A stretch of DNA of 64,000 nt from Abelmoschus esculentus (taxonomy: Eukaryota > Streptophyta > Magnoliopsida > Malvales > Malvaceae). Below, one piece after another: positions 10,684-21,945 of the stretch. Position numbers and translations under genes: made by a program. Every line of letters begins with the position of its first letter. Positions within the stretch are counted from its first letter, which is position 1. The stretch spans positions 20,243,001-20,307,000 of the forward strand of contig JAUCBN010000022.1 in the NCBI GenBank assembly GCA_035048815.1. The letters are read 5' to 3'. The notes below the pieces were generated by a model. The model saw nothing but the letters and a program-made list of their open reading frames with translations, was not told where the DNA came from and ran no database searches.

Positions 10684-12449
10684 TCAATGACAACGAATAT
10701 GAAACGATGACTGTTGGAAGCTTTGGGTGAGATATGCCCAATTACATCCATGCCCCCACATTGAGAACGGCCACGGAGGCGTCATCACATGCAGAGGTGA
10801 TGGAGGAACATGAATCTCGTCAGCATAAATTTGCCATTTATGGCATTTCTTAGCATATTTGATGCTGTCACTCTCCATTGTAGGCCAGTAATACTCGAAC
10901 CTCATGATTTGTCTTGCCATGGTGGATCCGTTGGCGTGAATTCCACAGACACCTTCATGTACCTCTTCGAGGATCATTTTGGCTTCGGCGGCGTTCACGC
11001 ATCGCCGCAATATCTGGTTTTTTCGTTTCTTGTATAAGATGTCACCATCTAGGACATAATCAATGGCTAGTCTTCGTAGTGTCCTTTTTTCATTCTCTGA
11101 GGCCTCTCTTGGATACTCACGATTCCTTATGTTTTTCAAGATATCGTGGTACCATGGGCGCTCACTGTTCTCGTCTTCTTCCATATTGTAACAGTAAGTG
11201 GGAGAGTCGTATATGCTCATCCGTATCGACTTCAGATCCGACGATTTGTTTACTTATATTAGTGACGACAAAGTGACTAAGGCGTCGGCCATCTGGTTGT
11301 CTTCTCAGGGTAAATAATGAAATGATATTTCGTAGAATGACTTGATCAAATCTAGGACCAAGTTTCGATATTCCATTAGTTTAGAGTCTCAGGTACTCCA
11401 TTCTCCCCGAAGCTGGTAAATCACGAGCATTGAATCCCCGTATACCTTCAACTGTTTAATTTTCCGGTCAATAGCCGCCCAAATTCCCATGATACATGCT
11501 TCGTATTCCGCCACATTGTTGGTGCAGTCAAAATCGAGCTTGCTAGCAAAGGGATAGTAGTCACCTTCTGGTGACACGAGCACTACCCCAATACCCTTAC
11601 CGGTAGCATTAGAAGCCCCGTTGAAATTCAGTTTCCAATGGTCATTATTCGCACTATCTTCCTCGACGCACATCAGGTCTTCGTTAGGGAAGCAAAGTTT
11701 AGAGGTTCATAATCCTCTAGAGCTCTGCTGGCCAGAAAATCAACGATAGCACTACCTTTAATGGCTTTCGGATTGACGTATACTATATCAAATTCAGATA
11801 AGAGAATTTGCCATCTGGCCATGCTGTCGGTCAATGCAGTGGACTCCATCAAGTATTTATAGGGATCAAGTTTTGAAATCAGCCATGTTGTGTGATATGT
11901 ATTGCCTTAGTCTTTTAGTAGTCCAAACCAGAGCGCATCAGGCTTTTTCAACTGGTGAATACCTTGTTTCGCAATCCATGAACTTCTTACTAAGGTAGTA
12001 TATTGCTCTTTCCTTTCTGTCGGAGCCATCATGTTGACCTAATACGCAACCCATAGACTTCTCGAAGGTTGTTAAATATAAGATTAACGTCTACTAGAAA
12101 CTGGCGGCACTAGAACTGGGGGACTTGTTAGATAAGATTTGACTTTGTTGAAGGCTTCCTGACATTCTTCATCCCACTCTCTAAAGTCATGTTTCTTTAA
12201 CAGTCGGAAGATAGGGTCACATTTTTCAGTTAATTATGAAATGAACCGGGAGATATAGTTCAATCTGCCCAGAAATCCTCTCACTTGCTTCTGAGTATGC
12301 GGAGATGGCAGCTCTTGGATGACTTTAACTTTATCGGGATCAACCTCGGTACCCCTTTCGCTGACTACGAAATCTAGTTGTTTCCCAGACGCTACTCTGG
12401 ATGTGCATTTGGCAAGATTTAGCTTTAATTGAATTTTCCTCCGCCTCAA
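10684..12449 (-). pseudogene. Tat/Ogre pol remnant: RT thumb, RNase H, aRNH, integrase
   Basis: From 12449 down, the frame has the RT C-terminus (LGFV-like DFVVSERGTEVDPDKV, then GFLGRLNYISRFIS). The DXDD-bearing palm is absent. Broken frames at 11700-12230 still show RNase H phrases such as SEFDIVYVNPKAIKGSA. At 11389-11673 lies the second, archaeal-like RNase H (YPFASKLDFDCTNNVAEYEA, VYGDS). Its first catalytic Asp is Asn (FNGAS for the usual FDGAS). At 10684-11220 comes the integrase zinc-binding region: both His are present, but the final Cys is Trp (KKCHKW). The catalytic core then shifts frame and stops. The enzyme set is not functional. Confidence 0.88.
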
Positions 12450-13072
12450 GAAGAGTTTTATGCGCGGCTTTCAACATTGAACTTCAATCATCATGCCTTG
12501 TTGATATGTTGCCTCCAATATTTTTAGTCGAAAGAGTATTGATTTATAGCAAAAGGTTCTCGCATACACCGAATCCTTATTCTCGGCCACTTTTGTTGAA
12601 TTGGCTGGCAACTCTCTTTTATAGGACATGTGTGTGCATAATGATATTCGTTTTCATTCCAGGCATACCCTTTTCGTCTGTTTTCTTTCTATCAGTCTCA
12701 GTTGCTGAAAAGACAAATTATGTCCTTGATCATTTTTAGGTATCTCCCCAAGGTGTGAGTCGTAGAGTCATCTTGACATAGTTTGATACATTGATACTTG
12801 AGGACTTGAGCAATTGTGCGTCATTTGTTCGACATTTGTATAAAAAGAAAACAAGAATGCTTATCATATGTAGCACAAGAGTTTCATTTTATACGATAAC
12901 TTTAAGCCCCTTTTACAAAAGCTCTTGTTACTTACAGGCTAGAGTAACAAATATGTTCTATACATAGTTTCAAAACATTCGTAAAACAGGAAGGAGCTAT
13001 TTAGTAGTCCGATTGTTCCGAGTAATTATAAGGTGAAGCATTCTTTAGACAAAAGGTTGTAGACAGGGGGAA

Positions 13073-14319
13073 TCAAGGGTTCCCGGTCACACTAGTATCT
13101 TTAGAGTCCCCGAATTGTACGACTCCCATTTCTAAGAACTTTTCAATAAGCTTCTTAAACTTGATGCAATTCTCGATAGAATGCCCTGCCATTCCGGCGT
13201 GGAATTCACATTGAACGTTAGGATCATACCATTCCGGGTAAGGAGGTTGTCGCGGTTTCACATATACCGGAGAGACTGCATATGCGCTGTATAGAATTTG
13301 ATATAATCTACCATAAGAGATTGGGATAGGGGTGAACTTTTCTTCTGCGCTTGTCTTCTGGCCTAATTTCGCTTTTGGAAAATTCATATTTGCTTTTGCA
13401 CCAACCGTAAAGTCCCGGTTATGATGTCCCTCTGAGGGTTTTTCTAACTCCATCATTCGCTCTTTTAGCCTGATGTTCTCAGATTTGTTACGGGCTAACT
13501 CTTTTTGCATAAGGGCTTATTGTGTCTGTGCAACTTTAAATTTCTTTTCCCAATAATCAGCCTTTTCCTGGACTTCAGCGTTTTGATCAGTAGAGGACTT
13601 CTTGATTCCCGCATATTTATGATTGCCTTGTAGATTATCCAGGTCTTCTTCAGCCTTAGTTTTGCCCTTCATCAGTCTTTTCATTTCCTCTTCCTGGGAT
13701 TGTATCCCAAAACTCAACTGGCTCCTTTTGTTTTCCAGTATTGATATCCGCGTCTCCAGATCGGTACATTTTGCTTCAAGACACCTTGTATTTGGGTTTT
13801 TCTTCCTTTCAAAATCCCTCTCGGTCAAGATCTTGGCCATCTTCTTGATCAGGTCATCGTGCGACCTCGAAATGTGCACGTGAGTATCTTGCTGTATTTT
13901 TTCCAACTTGTATTCTATGTCCTTCTGCATATTTCTATAAGCTTGCTCAATTCTTGCTAATCTTGCCTCCATTCTTTTGGCTCTTGCTTTTGACGAGATG
14001 AGGATGTTGTTGTTTTGGTTGACTGCAACGAAAATGCCCCTCTGATGTTAGGCTCATAGTAAAAATGATGCAATATGTAATGCTTTGATGCGACTAAAGT
14101 GATGTCATGATATGCGAAGTGCTGCAAAGTATTATAAGAAAGGTGTTGATCCGGTACAACTTTGAAAAGGGAAGCTCGAGTCAGAACGAAGCTTTCTCTA
14201 CATAAAGTGGGTCTTGCATAGTCTTCATCTTCGAAATTTCGATTTTCTAGGACAACGCTGTCGGCTTCTTGCCCCAAATAAAAATTTGGGCTTAAACTGT
14301 TATAATGCGTAGTGGCCAC
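13073..14319 (-). pseudogene. Tat/Ogre gag remnant
   Basis: Three minus-strand pieces make up gag. First is 13957-14319, 120 codons with no recognised motif. Second is 13517-13972, a heptad-rich coiled coil (MEARLARIEQAYRNMQ onward, 151 codons). Third is 13073-13510, which holds the CEFHAGMAGHSIENC knuckle typical of this lineage's gag C-terminus. The second and third are in one frame, separated by a single TAA near 13512 (CAATAAGCC). A frameshift separates the first and second near 13960. Gag would form the virus-like particle core. Confidence 0.8.
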
Positions 14320-15225
14320 CTCTTGAACTTACTTCGGGGCTCTGATAGGGGTATGAATTTAATCTTGTGTCTGGTCACGGTGAGCCTTCCATTCTTTTTG
14401 GAACGAACTATCTCGGACTTATGTTCTCTTGATGTCATCAGTGGAACCCATTTCGTTGTCCCTCACTTTATCGAAAAAACGGTTCTTGTGTAACTAAACC
14501 TTTTTAACGGTTGTACTTTTATCAACACCTCTTTTAAAACTTAAATATGAATGCAAAACTAGGAACAAGATAACACGATATGCAAAACGTTAGTATCAAA
14601 TTAAGTAAAAAATAAATGTACATGCTTTATGATGCATGAATATGAATATGACATATTATATTATGAAAATAAATAGCAAGAATTAAATTATGAAATAACG
14701 AACGTAAATAAAAGTGAACATCCCCTACACTCGCTCTCTCTCTGAAAAAAAAAACTACAAGGTGACCTTCTAATCGGGCAAAGGTTCGGTATGACGGCTC
14801 TAAAGGCGGGCTTCTAGGGCTTACTACGTTTGGTGTAGTTCTAGAAGGTACCCGAACGAAACTTATTATCCTACTAAAGATAATAAATTTAATTCAGGGG
14901 GATACTTTTCTCTAAGTCTATGCGGAGACATAGGTCTCACGAAGACAGAGGGAAAAATATCCCGAAAACAATTCCCCATCCTACACGGAGGCATAACCTC
15001 ACGAAGGAGTGGTTTCATGCTCCCACTTAATTTGGACGAGCCCGGGTTGAGGGCTTATGGGATGAAGGGTCCTGAAAAAGCATTAAAAATATATTAGTAA
15101 AATATTTAAAAAATAATAATAAAAATAAATAGTAAAAAATAAATAAATAAAAGAAAATAATCGAATTTATATTTTTGATCGTTAAATAAAATGTAACCGA
15201 GTTGAGGCTTGACTCTCGAAAATTA

Positions 15226-15245
15226 AGTCCCCAGCAGAGTCGCCA
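15226..15245 (-). promoter_or_regulatory. Primer binding site of the Tat/Ogre-like element
   Basis: The minus strand reads TGGCGACTCTGCTGGGGACT two bases inside the 5' LTR. A TGG start complementary to a tRNA CCA end followed by this G-rich run is typical of Tat/Ogre elements. The likely primer is tRNA-Arg, but I could not check the tRNA. Confidence 0.75.
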
Positions 15246-15247
15246 GC

Positions 15248-16889
15248 TGTAATTACCGGTTTTCGTCCAGGGAGTCGCCACCAATCGATTTTCTTTGTCG
15301 GTGCGATTGGAACACCAAAAAAATGCGTCTACGAACCAGAGTGAGTCCGGGAGTCTGTTACACGTGAGGAAGGGCGAGCACCCCCACTATGCCCGAAATC
15401 GGCACTTGTCGGTTACATAATATTTCATACGAAAGAAAATATAATGCGATTATTTAATTTTGTATTTATGGCTCCATGTTTTTTTTTAAAATCTGCAAAA
15501 TAATAAATATGTTATAATTAAATAGGAATGCAAATATACAAATATATTATATTAGTATTATAAATATATGCATATATATTATAACAATGTCAAAGGAAGA
15601 TAAATAGTAATATAAATATATTAATAATATATATATTATAATAATAATAATAATAATAATATGAAAATAATGAACATTTATAATTTTTCAGGGGGCTGAT
15701 CTGCAAAAATCCAGACATTAGGGGATTAAAAATGTAATAATATGGACTGAAATTAAAAGAAAATAAAAATATAGGCTAAATCGATTGAAATCGATGACCA
15801 AATTGAGAGCAGATGCAAACTGGATTGCCGAACTGTGAACGGGTCAGGAATAGGAGGACTGAGGGTGTGATTTTCCCACTTTAGCGGGTTAAGCGCCGGA
15901 TCGGGTCGAATTACGGGTTCGGAGCCGATTTATATGTATCAAAACAGCGCCGTTTTGGACCCGATGAACCGGCACCAAAACGGTGTCGTTTTGCTTTTGG
16001 TATAAAAGTTTCTCCTTTTATTTTTTCTTCATTTGCCCCTCTTCTTCCTAAAATCTCCTGCAGAGCAAAGGAGAGAAGCTCCCAAGCTTCTTCCACTGCC
16101 GGTACCGGACCACCGCAGCAACGGCGACTCACGGCGGCCGACCGCCGTGCCGGAGCTCTGATGGAGGAAAGAAGGCCACGTCCTTATACGTTTTAGGGCA
16201 AGGAATCCGAATCTAACCTCGGATTTTTGGAAAGACTCACGGATCGCTCTAAATCTGAGAGCTAAGTTTCGAAATCTCTTTTTTTTACCTTATTTGGTTG
16301 CTTTTTTTTGCTCCGGTTTAGATCTTCTCTTCTTCTTTATTTTTTTTGCTTCGAATATGCTAATATGAACTCGTTTTTTGACTGATTTTGGTTCGAAATG
16401 GTCTTTTTTTTGATTTCTTTCACCGGTTTCTCTAGCCGGTATTACAACGGATCGAATGGGTTTTTATACCCATATTTTATACATTGTTTAATGCCACTTG
16501 ATTAGGATTTTTATCCTAAAATAATAGATCTAATCATTTATTTCCTTTTGCAGGTTGAAGTGACGAAGGCGGTGGGCAGAGCCGGTCAGAGTGAGGCGGT
16601 GGCCGGCCATGAGCACGAATGGGGAGGGCACGTGGCCACCACGCGCTATTCGAATAGCCGCGCGTGGCGGCCACGCGCGGCAGCTGAGGATACAGGAGGC
16701 GGCGGCAGGATTCATCAGGCTAGGGTTTAGTTAGATTAATCTTTTAGGGTTGGTATTGGATTGGGTTCATGGGTTTATATTTGCATTTGGGCCTCTGAAT
16801 GGGTTTGTATTATATTTGGGCTTTGGATATATTTGTATTGGGTTATAATAATAATAAAATGGATCTGTTTTTTTAATTGGGTTATTACA
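15248..16889 (-). repeat. 5' LTR of the Tat/Ogre-like element
   Basis: It matches 6352-8002. It abuts the primer binding site on its left and the pentamer GTTTA (16890-16894) on its right. It carries the same palindrome pair, now mutated (AAAACAGCGCC and AAAACGGTGTCG), and the same plus-strand TATAAAAG. It would drive minus-strand transcription of the element. Confidence 0.92.
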
Positions 16890-17338
16890 GTTTAAATGGT
16901 CGACTCGTCCTACTAAAAAGTTCATCGAATGAATGAATTGAATTCTTTTTTTTTTCCTAAATTGCCGCTTCTGCTCTCATCTTTGCTCTTTTGCTTCTTC
17001 CTTATTTTAATTCTGTTTTTTCTAGTTTATGACGTTATACGATTTGATAATAGTTGTTGATTTAGATTTAGGTGTAGTCTCTTTTACAATGTTTAATATT
17101 AAAATTAAACAAATTAAAATTTTAATAATACAAACAATACAAATACCAAATAATTTAGTTATATCTGATATAATTTACGCAATATTTTATTTTAAAATAA
17201 TTTAAAAAAAAAAAAGTAAAAGCAAACTACAAATCTAGATTCTCCCACACCCAACGGCTACTTTGTGACCTTAGGCCTTAACAAGTTCAACCAGCACATC
17301 CCAGCGGTCTTTCGTTTTGTTTGATTTAGACGCTAAAA
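16890..17338. other. Short intergenic/promoter stretch, nothing distinct
   Basis: AT-rich DNA between the Tat element and the start of the next gene. It should contain that gene's promoter. I see no convincing TATA box at a fixed distance. Confidence 0.4.
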
Positions 17339-18082
17339 ATGCAACATTCCTGGAAATTAAACCTTCAAACCAGAAACCACATCTGCAATCTCAAACTAAA
17401 AGCCAACAGCAGCTTACCCACCGCCAACGGCGACTTCCACCGATTCTCCCTCGTCCTCAGGCTCCACAGGTTCATCCTCAAACTACACCTGAAATCGGAT
17501 TCAACAGTTTCAATTTCCACTCAACAGAAACCAACCTTCAAATCCAAATTTCTCAGTCTTCTCGACAAACTCCGAATTCGCCGTGCAAACAAAGCGTCAA
17601 CAATCCACAATCCAGATCTTAAATCTCTTCTGAAACAATTCGCTAATAAGGTATAGGTAATTTTCGCTTCATTCTTTTTTGCGTTGAAACAACTTTGATC
17701 GTCTTTTATTTTGTTGTAGGAGTCAAGCTGTTGCGGCTCTTTGGTAATTGCGATAATCGCTTTGCTGCTGCAATCGATCTCCCAGGGGGATGGTAAGGGT
17801 AAGGGAAAGGGAGTTATTACTCTTGTTTCCCTTGTGTTGTTGTACTGGATCTTGTATTTCGTCAAACATTTGAAGGGGAAAACAGGAAGTTTTTGGATGG
17901 TTTTGATTGGCGGATCTTGGGTTGCTTTCCATTTTGGCAAAGGTTACGTCTCGAAGTCTGCTTGGCATTGGATTGAGTGGAGCTATGGATATACTGTTTT
18001 TTCTGGGTTTGGGTATGCAGCTTGGAAGGTGATCTGGGCTCTTGTCAAAATTATCTTCTTCTATTTTTCAAAGCTCAAATGA
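17339..18082 (+). CDS. Unknown two-exon membrane protein, probably organellar
   Basis: Exon 1 is 17339-17650 (ATG start) and exon 2 is 17720-18082 (TGA). The 69-bp intron has GTATAG..TTGTAG borders and lies exactly between codons, giving 224 residues. The N-terminal third is basic and Ser/Leu/His-rich with no acidic cluster, consistent with an organelle-targeting leader. Exon 2 encodes hydrophobic segments: LVIAIIALLLQSI, then after a GDGKGKGKG linker VITLVSLVLLYWILYFV, then WMVLIGGSWVAFHF and a C-terminal WKVIWALVKIIFFYF. That suggests three or four membrane helices. I do not recognise the family and assign no function. It converges on the PPR gene, with 150 bp between the stops. Confidence 0.7.
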
Positions 18083-18232
18083 AACTATTGGTTTTAGATT
18101 TGTAGTAAATTTTTTGTATATATAAATATTGAATTTGATCGACTGAAACAGCGTAACTATCGAGTTTCTCGACTTCATGTTCATGTCGATATGAAGCCAT
18201 TTCAGTTCCAGGCAACATAATCTCTGCAATTT

Positions 18233-19744
18233 TTATCCAAGAACTATCGTTTGTGGAACAATTATGCCCATCACCTTAGTGGGGATCCTATGTGGGACTA
18301 CCCCCTGCTTCAAAGCAGCACCGTAGACATTACAAGCACCCAACAACAATCCCTGTTGATTCAACTCCTTAACCAACATGTCGTAGGATGTTCTGCTTGG
18401 GATTTTTCCATTTTCAAACATGGAGACCAACACCAGCAATGCCTCACCAATCTTTCCCTCAACACAAAGCGCTTGAATCACATTGTTGAACGTTATCGTT
18501 CTCGGAACATACCCCATTCCAATCATTTGCTTCAAATGGTAAACAGCCTCCTCCGTTCTCCTTCCCATACAAAGTGTTCGAATCACAAAGCTATAACTAG
18601 TATGGTCAATGACAGCAACCCGTTCCCGCATTTTCTCGAACACTTGGTATGCATCTTGAACCAGGTCTTTTTCTTCCCATGACTTCATGCATAAACCTCT
18701 AAGCAAACTGCTCATCATCTTCCCTTCCACTTCAAAACCTATTCCCACCATTTCCTTATAAACTTTCAGTGCTGCCCTTATTTTCCCCCATTTCAAAAGC
18801 CCATTCAAAAAGGTGCTGTAACTAATGCTATCAGCCAAGCAATTTTTGTCCTTCATAAGCTTTAACACTCTAAAACCATGGTGTGGCCTTCCTTCTTTAG
18901 TGTAGCCAGTGAAAAGAGTGTTGAAAGTGATGGCATTGGGTTCTAACCCCAAAACCAGAGCCTGGTTGAGCAATTCCATTGCCTCATCTGATCTGCCCAC
19001 TTTACAAAAACCATCCATAACTGTTGTGTATGAATAAATGTCAGGTCGTATTGACTCTTTTTTCCCCATGTTCATCAACATTTCATGAGCCTGCTCGACT
19101 TTCCCCACGTAACAGAGTCCCTTCAGCAAGCAATTGTAAGTCTGAACACTTGGTCTGCACCCAATTCCACCCATCACTTCAAAAACTCGAAAAGCATTCC
19201 CTAATTTGCCTCTTTTGCACAAGGAATGGATGAGAATTGTAAATGTTGTAACATTTGGCTTATACCCATTTCCCATCATGCGGTGTAAAACTCGTTGAGC
19301 TTCATCGAGGTCGTTTTTCTTGCAGCAGCACCTGATGATGATGGAAAATGTCGAACAATTTGGCGCTAAATCCAAACCAGAAAATGATGATACTTTGGAG
19401 AAAAGTTCCATGGCTAGATCGGTCTCGTTTGCTGTGAACAATGCCATCAACAGACCATTGAAATCTGATAAGGTCCAATTGCTCGCATCTTTCTCCATCG
19501 TGCTGAGGATTTCACTCGTATCTTTAAAGGGATTTGCTTTAAGTTTGTCCAGGAAATTCAGAGCTCCAATTCCATGGGTTCTCTCGTCAAGACGCAAAGC
19601 TGAAGATGTCATAACGCTAGGTGTTTTTGAAGGCACTGAAACTCTGGCAAGAACCTGAAGCTTGCAACAATGGATTCCTTTGGTATTGGTTAAGATGGAA
19701 GGTTTGTGAAATAGATTAGATTGGATTTTATATGAAGTAGACAT
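18233..19744 (-). CDS. P-class pentatricopeptide repeat protein
   Basis: A single uninterrupted frame of 503 residues starts at an ATG (19744-19742) and ends in TAA. After an N-terminal region rich in Ser, Lys and Thr, likely a mitochondrial or plastid transit peptide, about eleven 35-residue repeats start near residue 95. Clear ones include NVTTFTILIHSLCKRGKL, DIYSYTTVMDGFCKVGRS and RTITFNNVIQALCVEGKI. The repeats are all standard P-type with no E, DYW, SMR or other catalytic tail, so the protein probably binds and stabilises or processes specific organellar RNA. Lack of introns is usual for this family. The exact target and Arabidopsis counterpart cannot be told from the sequence alone. The repeat near residues 335-375 is a few residues longer than standard. 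Confidence 0.93.
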   Translation of the reverse strand: MSTSYKIQSNLFHKPSILTNTKGIHCCKLQVLARVSVPSKTPSVMTSSALRLDERTHGIGALNFLDKLKANPFKDTSEILSTMEKDASNWTLSDFNGLLMALFTANETDLAMELFSKVSSFSGLDLAPNCSTFSIIIRCCCKKNDLDEAQRVLHRMMGNGYKPNVTTFTILIHSLCKRGKLGNAFRVFEVMGGIGCRPSVQTYNCLLKGLCYVGKVEQAHEMLMNMGKKESIRPDIYSYTTVMDGFCKVGRSDEAMELLNQALVLGLEPNAITFNTLFTGYTKEGRPHHGFRVLKLMKDKNCLADSISYSTFLNGLLKWGKIRAALKVYKEMVGIGFEVEGKMMSSLLRGLCMKSWEEKDLVQDAYQVFEKMRERVAVIDHTSYSFVIRTLCMGRRTEEAVYHLKQMIGMGYVPRTITFNNVIQALCVEGKIGEALLVLVSMFENGKIPSRTSYDMLVKELNQQGLLLGACNVYGAALKQGVVPHRIPTKVMGIIVPQTIVLG

Positions 19745-20500
19745 GGCAGGGTAGAGTTGCAGAAACGAAGAGCGAGATATTTGGGGTAGAATCAGTTGAG
19801 TGGCAGGAAGCGAGAAAAACAGGGAGAAATGACACTTATCAAAAAGAAAATCCTAATGTACATAAAAAAGCTGAAATCAAATGGATTCATTTTAATATAG
19901 AAGGTATTTAATTAATTTAATGATGATTTTAGAATTAAAATTAAAATTAATTGTGTTATTTTTAAAAGTTAAATAATTTATGTTTTATTTTTAAAATTTA
20001 TAACTTAAAAATAAAATTAATAGAAAAAGTAATTATAACAACCGATTAAATACATTTAATTGATTTCAATTATTACTATTAATTTTTTGAAAAATAGATT
20101 AAAAATAATAATACTTATTCATGTATTCTTAAATAAAAATATAATTTTAAAATATCAAAAATATTAATTAATTATCTTATGTTATATCGGTTTAAATTTT
20201 AATAAAAATATAATAATTTTTTATTTAATTAATAAAGTTAAAAAAAATAAAAAAAAATCTAAATTTGTTTAAGAAGAATAAGATTAGAAGTATATACCAT
20301 AAAAATTACTCAACAGTTTTTTGTATATTATCTTCAATTTATTTGTTTTTTATTTGTCAGTGGTTAACGATTGGCACCATCGTCTGCACAAATTCTCACT
20401 ATATTCACACAATAAGCATACCACATGCTAAAAACATCAAGTGAGAAGCATTATGCCACAAGTGTCACCACGCTTATAATAACCATTAAGGTTAATATCA
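19745..20500. other. PPR promoter side and AT-rich spacer
   Basis: The first ~100 bp upstream of the PPR start should hold its 5' UTR and promoter. From 19860 to 20320 the DNA is almost entirely A/T with no coding potential. Confidence 0.45.
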
Positions 20501-20534
20501 GACACCTCATATGTACTTATTCCAATATAATTTC

Positions 20535-20645
20535 CTCAAGTACCACTGTGCTAAAATATCATATGAACACCACTGTGTTGCATTCAACGAGCACCACTGT
20601 GCTTCGACAATATCATTGTCAAAGGTAAGCATCACTGTGCTACCT
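20535..20645. repeat. Degenerate ACCACTGTGCT repeats
   Basis: The 11-bp motif ACCACTGTGCT or close variants occurs near 20540, 20569, 20592 and 20630, spaced 23-38 bp apart. It lies just before a separate 46-bp array and is probably part of the same retroelement-like segment. Confidence 0.65.
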
Positions 20646-20675
20646 CGTTCGTATGGGTTAATATCGCATTATGTT

Positions 20676-21040
20676 ACCCTGCCTACTCCGACCTGTGGAA
20701 GCACTTGGAGTGGATCTTAGCCACCCTGCATACCATTCACTTGGCGCTTGGCGTAAAGCCAAACCACCCTGCCTACCCCCTTGTGTGGGAGCACTCGGCG
20801 TAATATTACCCTACCCTGCCTACTCTTTATATGAAAGCTCTTGGTGTGACTCGACACCATCCTGCATACTTTATGAATGACGCGCTTGGTGTAGAACAGG
20901 ACCACCCTACCTACTCCCCATAAAAGTGTTTGGTGTGACATCCTTCTACCCTGCTTACATCATTCGAACAAGCGCTTGGCCTAGAGTCGATCGACCCTGC
21001 CTACTTCGCACCCAAGAGCGCTTGATGTAAAGTAAAATTC
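20676..21040. repeat. Degenerate minisatellite, about 46-bp unit, eight copies
   Basis: The core ACCCTGCCTACT followed 15-20 bp later by AGCGCTTGGTGTA recurs with starts near 20676, 20723, 20766, 20813, 20859, 20904, 20948 and 20994, giving periods of 43-47 bp. Copies differ by many substitutions, so the array is old. No open frame uses it consistently. Confidence 0.85.
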
Positions 21041-21076
21041 AATGCGCATCGTCCCAATCAACATATGCGCAAACTA

Positions 21077-21560
21077 GCTCGAATACCACTTGTCACGGAC
21101 CTAGCCCTCGCACCCTTAGGTGGCGGGTCTTCGCCCTCACACACCTAGGCGACTAAGCCGTGCGGCACTTGAAAAGGAACACATCCTAGACAAGTCAGCC
21201 TTTACCACATATTCTTCAATGAGGATTTATCACGGAAGCGTCAGCATCAAGGCCACATAAGTTTATTCTCATCCACAACACTAGTCTTTAAGCCACAACC
21301 GAAATCATGGGGCATAGCGAATGCACCAAGTAGACCTCAACTTTCTTCGTAGGAAAAATAAAAGTGGTCTTATTAAATAAAGCGTTGGGATTACAAGAAA
21401 GACAAATGCACACCATTGTCCAGCGGTAGGGGGCCGCCCCGATGATGTGTAGGAATTCACCTATGCCTAGACCCGTGGAGCAGTCCACTCAACTGTCCAC
21501 CCCTACATATATGCGAATAAAACATTATGGAAATGTCCCGAATACACGTTCATTTGCTCG
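21077..21560 (-). repeat. Possible LTR fragment with primer-site-like edge
   Basis: At 21077-21088 the minus strand reads TGGTATTCGAGC, two mismatches from the tRNA-iMet primer site. Two bases on, at 21091, a TGTCACGGACC start resembles plant LTR termini. If real, the LTR lies in 21091 to about 21560 in minus orientation and the minisatellites at 20.5-21.0 kb are its leader. No second LTR is visible, so this would be a fragment. Confidence 0.4.
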
Positions 21561-21945
21561 AACGGGGATACTTTTCCATAGCCTAAAGGAAAACTTTTAA
21601 AAACATGGAACAAAGCTAAAACAATAATTTTATCCCTAAAACATTATAATGTTTAAAAGCAAGACGCATCTCCTTGACTTGAGATAACACATTCGGTCGG
21701 ATCTAACGCAGTTTGCTTGGTTATGGCCGAGGAAAGGGGATGGCCATAACACATCGCATGGGTAAAGCTTACCCCTCCCCTTCCAATGCAACAGAAGAGG
21801 TTGAGCCTTGAGGGGAAGTGTTTGGCAAGCGACGTCGTCTCAACATACAGTCTGATTTTATTCATCAATATAAAACCCTAAGAAAGTTATTTGTCTTCTC
21901 TTTCCATTTCCCTTTGTCGGTAATAAAACTTCGGGGATACTGGAA

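Larger units (their letters stand above)
6352..16889 (-). mobile_element. Defective Tat/Ogre-lineage Ty3-gypsy retrotransposon
   Basis: LTRs of about 1.65 kb (6352-8002 and 15248-16889), both TGTAAT..ATTACA, enclose 7.2 kb. The flanking pentamers GCTTA and GTTTA differ by one base and look like an aged target duplication. On the minus strand a tRNA-type primer binding site lies at 15226-15245 and a polypurine tract at 8003-8018. The gene order is gag, (deleted protease and N-terminal RT), RT thumb, RNase H, an additional archaeal-like RNase H, then truncated integrase. That extra RNase H and the tandem repeats near the 3' end are Tat/Ogre traits. The span 12450-13072 holds no recognisable domain. 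Every open frame is broken, so it could only move with helper proteins. In the first 700 bp of LTR I count about twenty differences by eye, roughly 3 percent. Confidence 0.9.

Noticed and set aside
20535..21040. CRISPR-like regular spacing of repeats
   Set aside because: The genome is plant, the units are degenerate and run into each other with no unique spacers, so this is a minisatellite.
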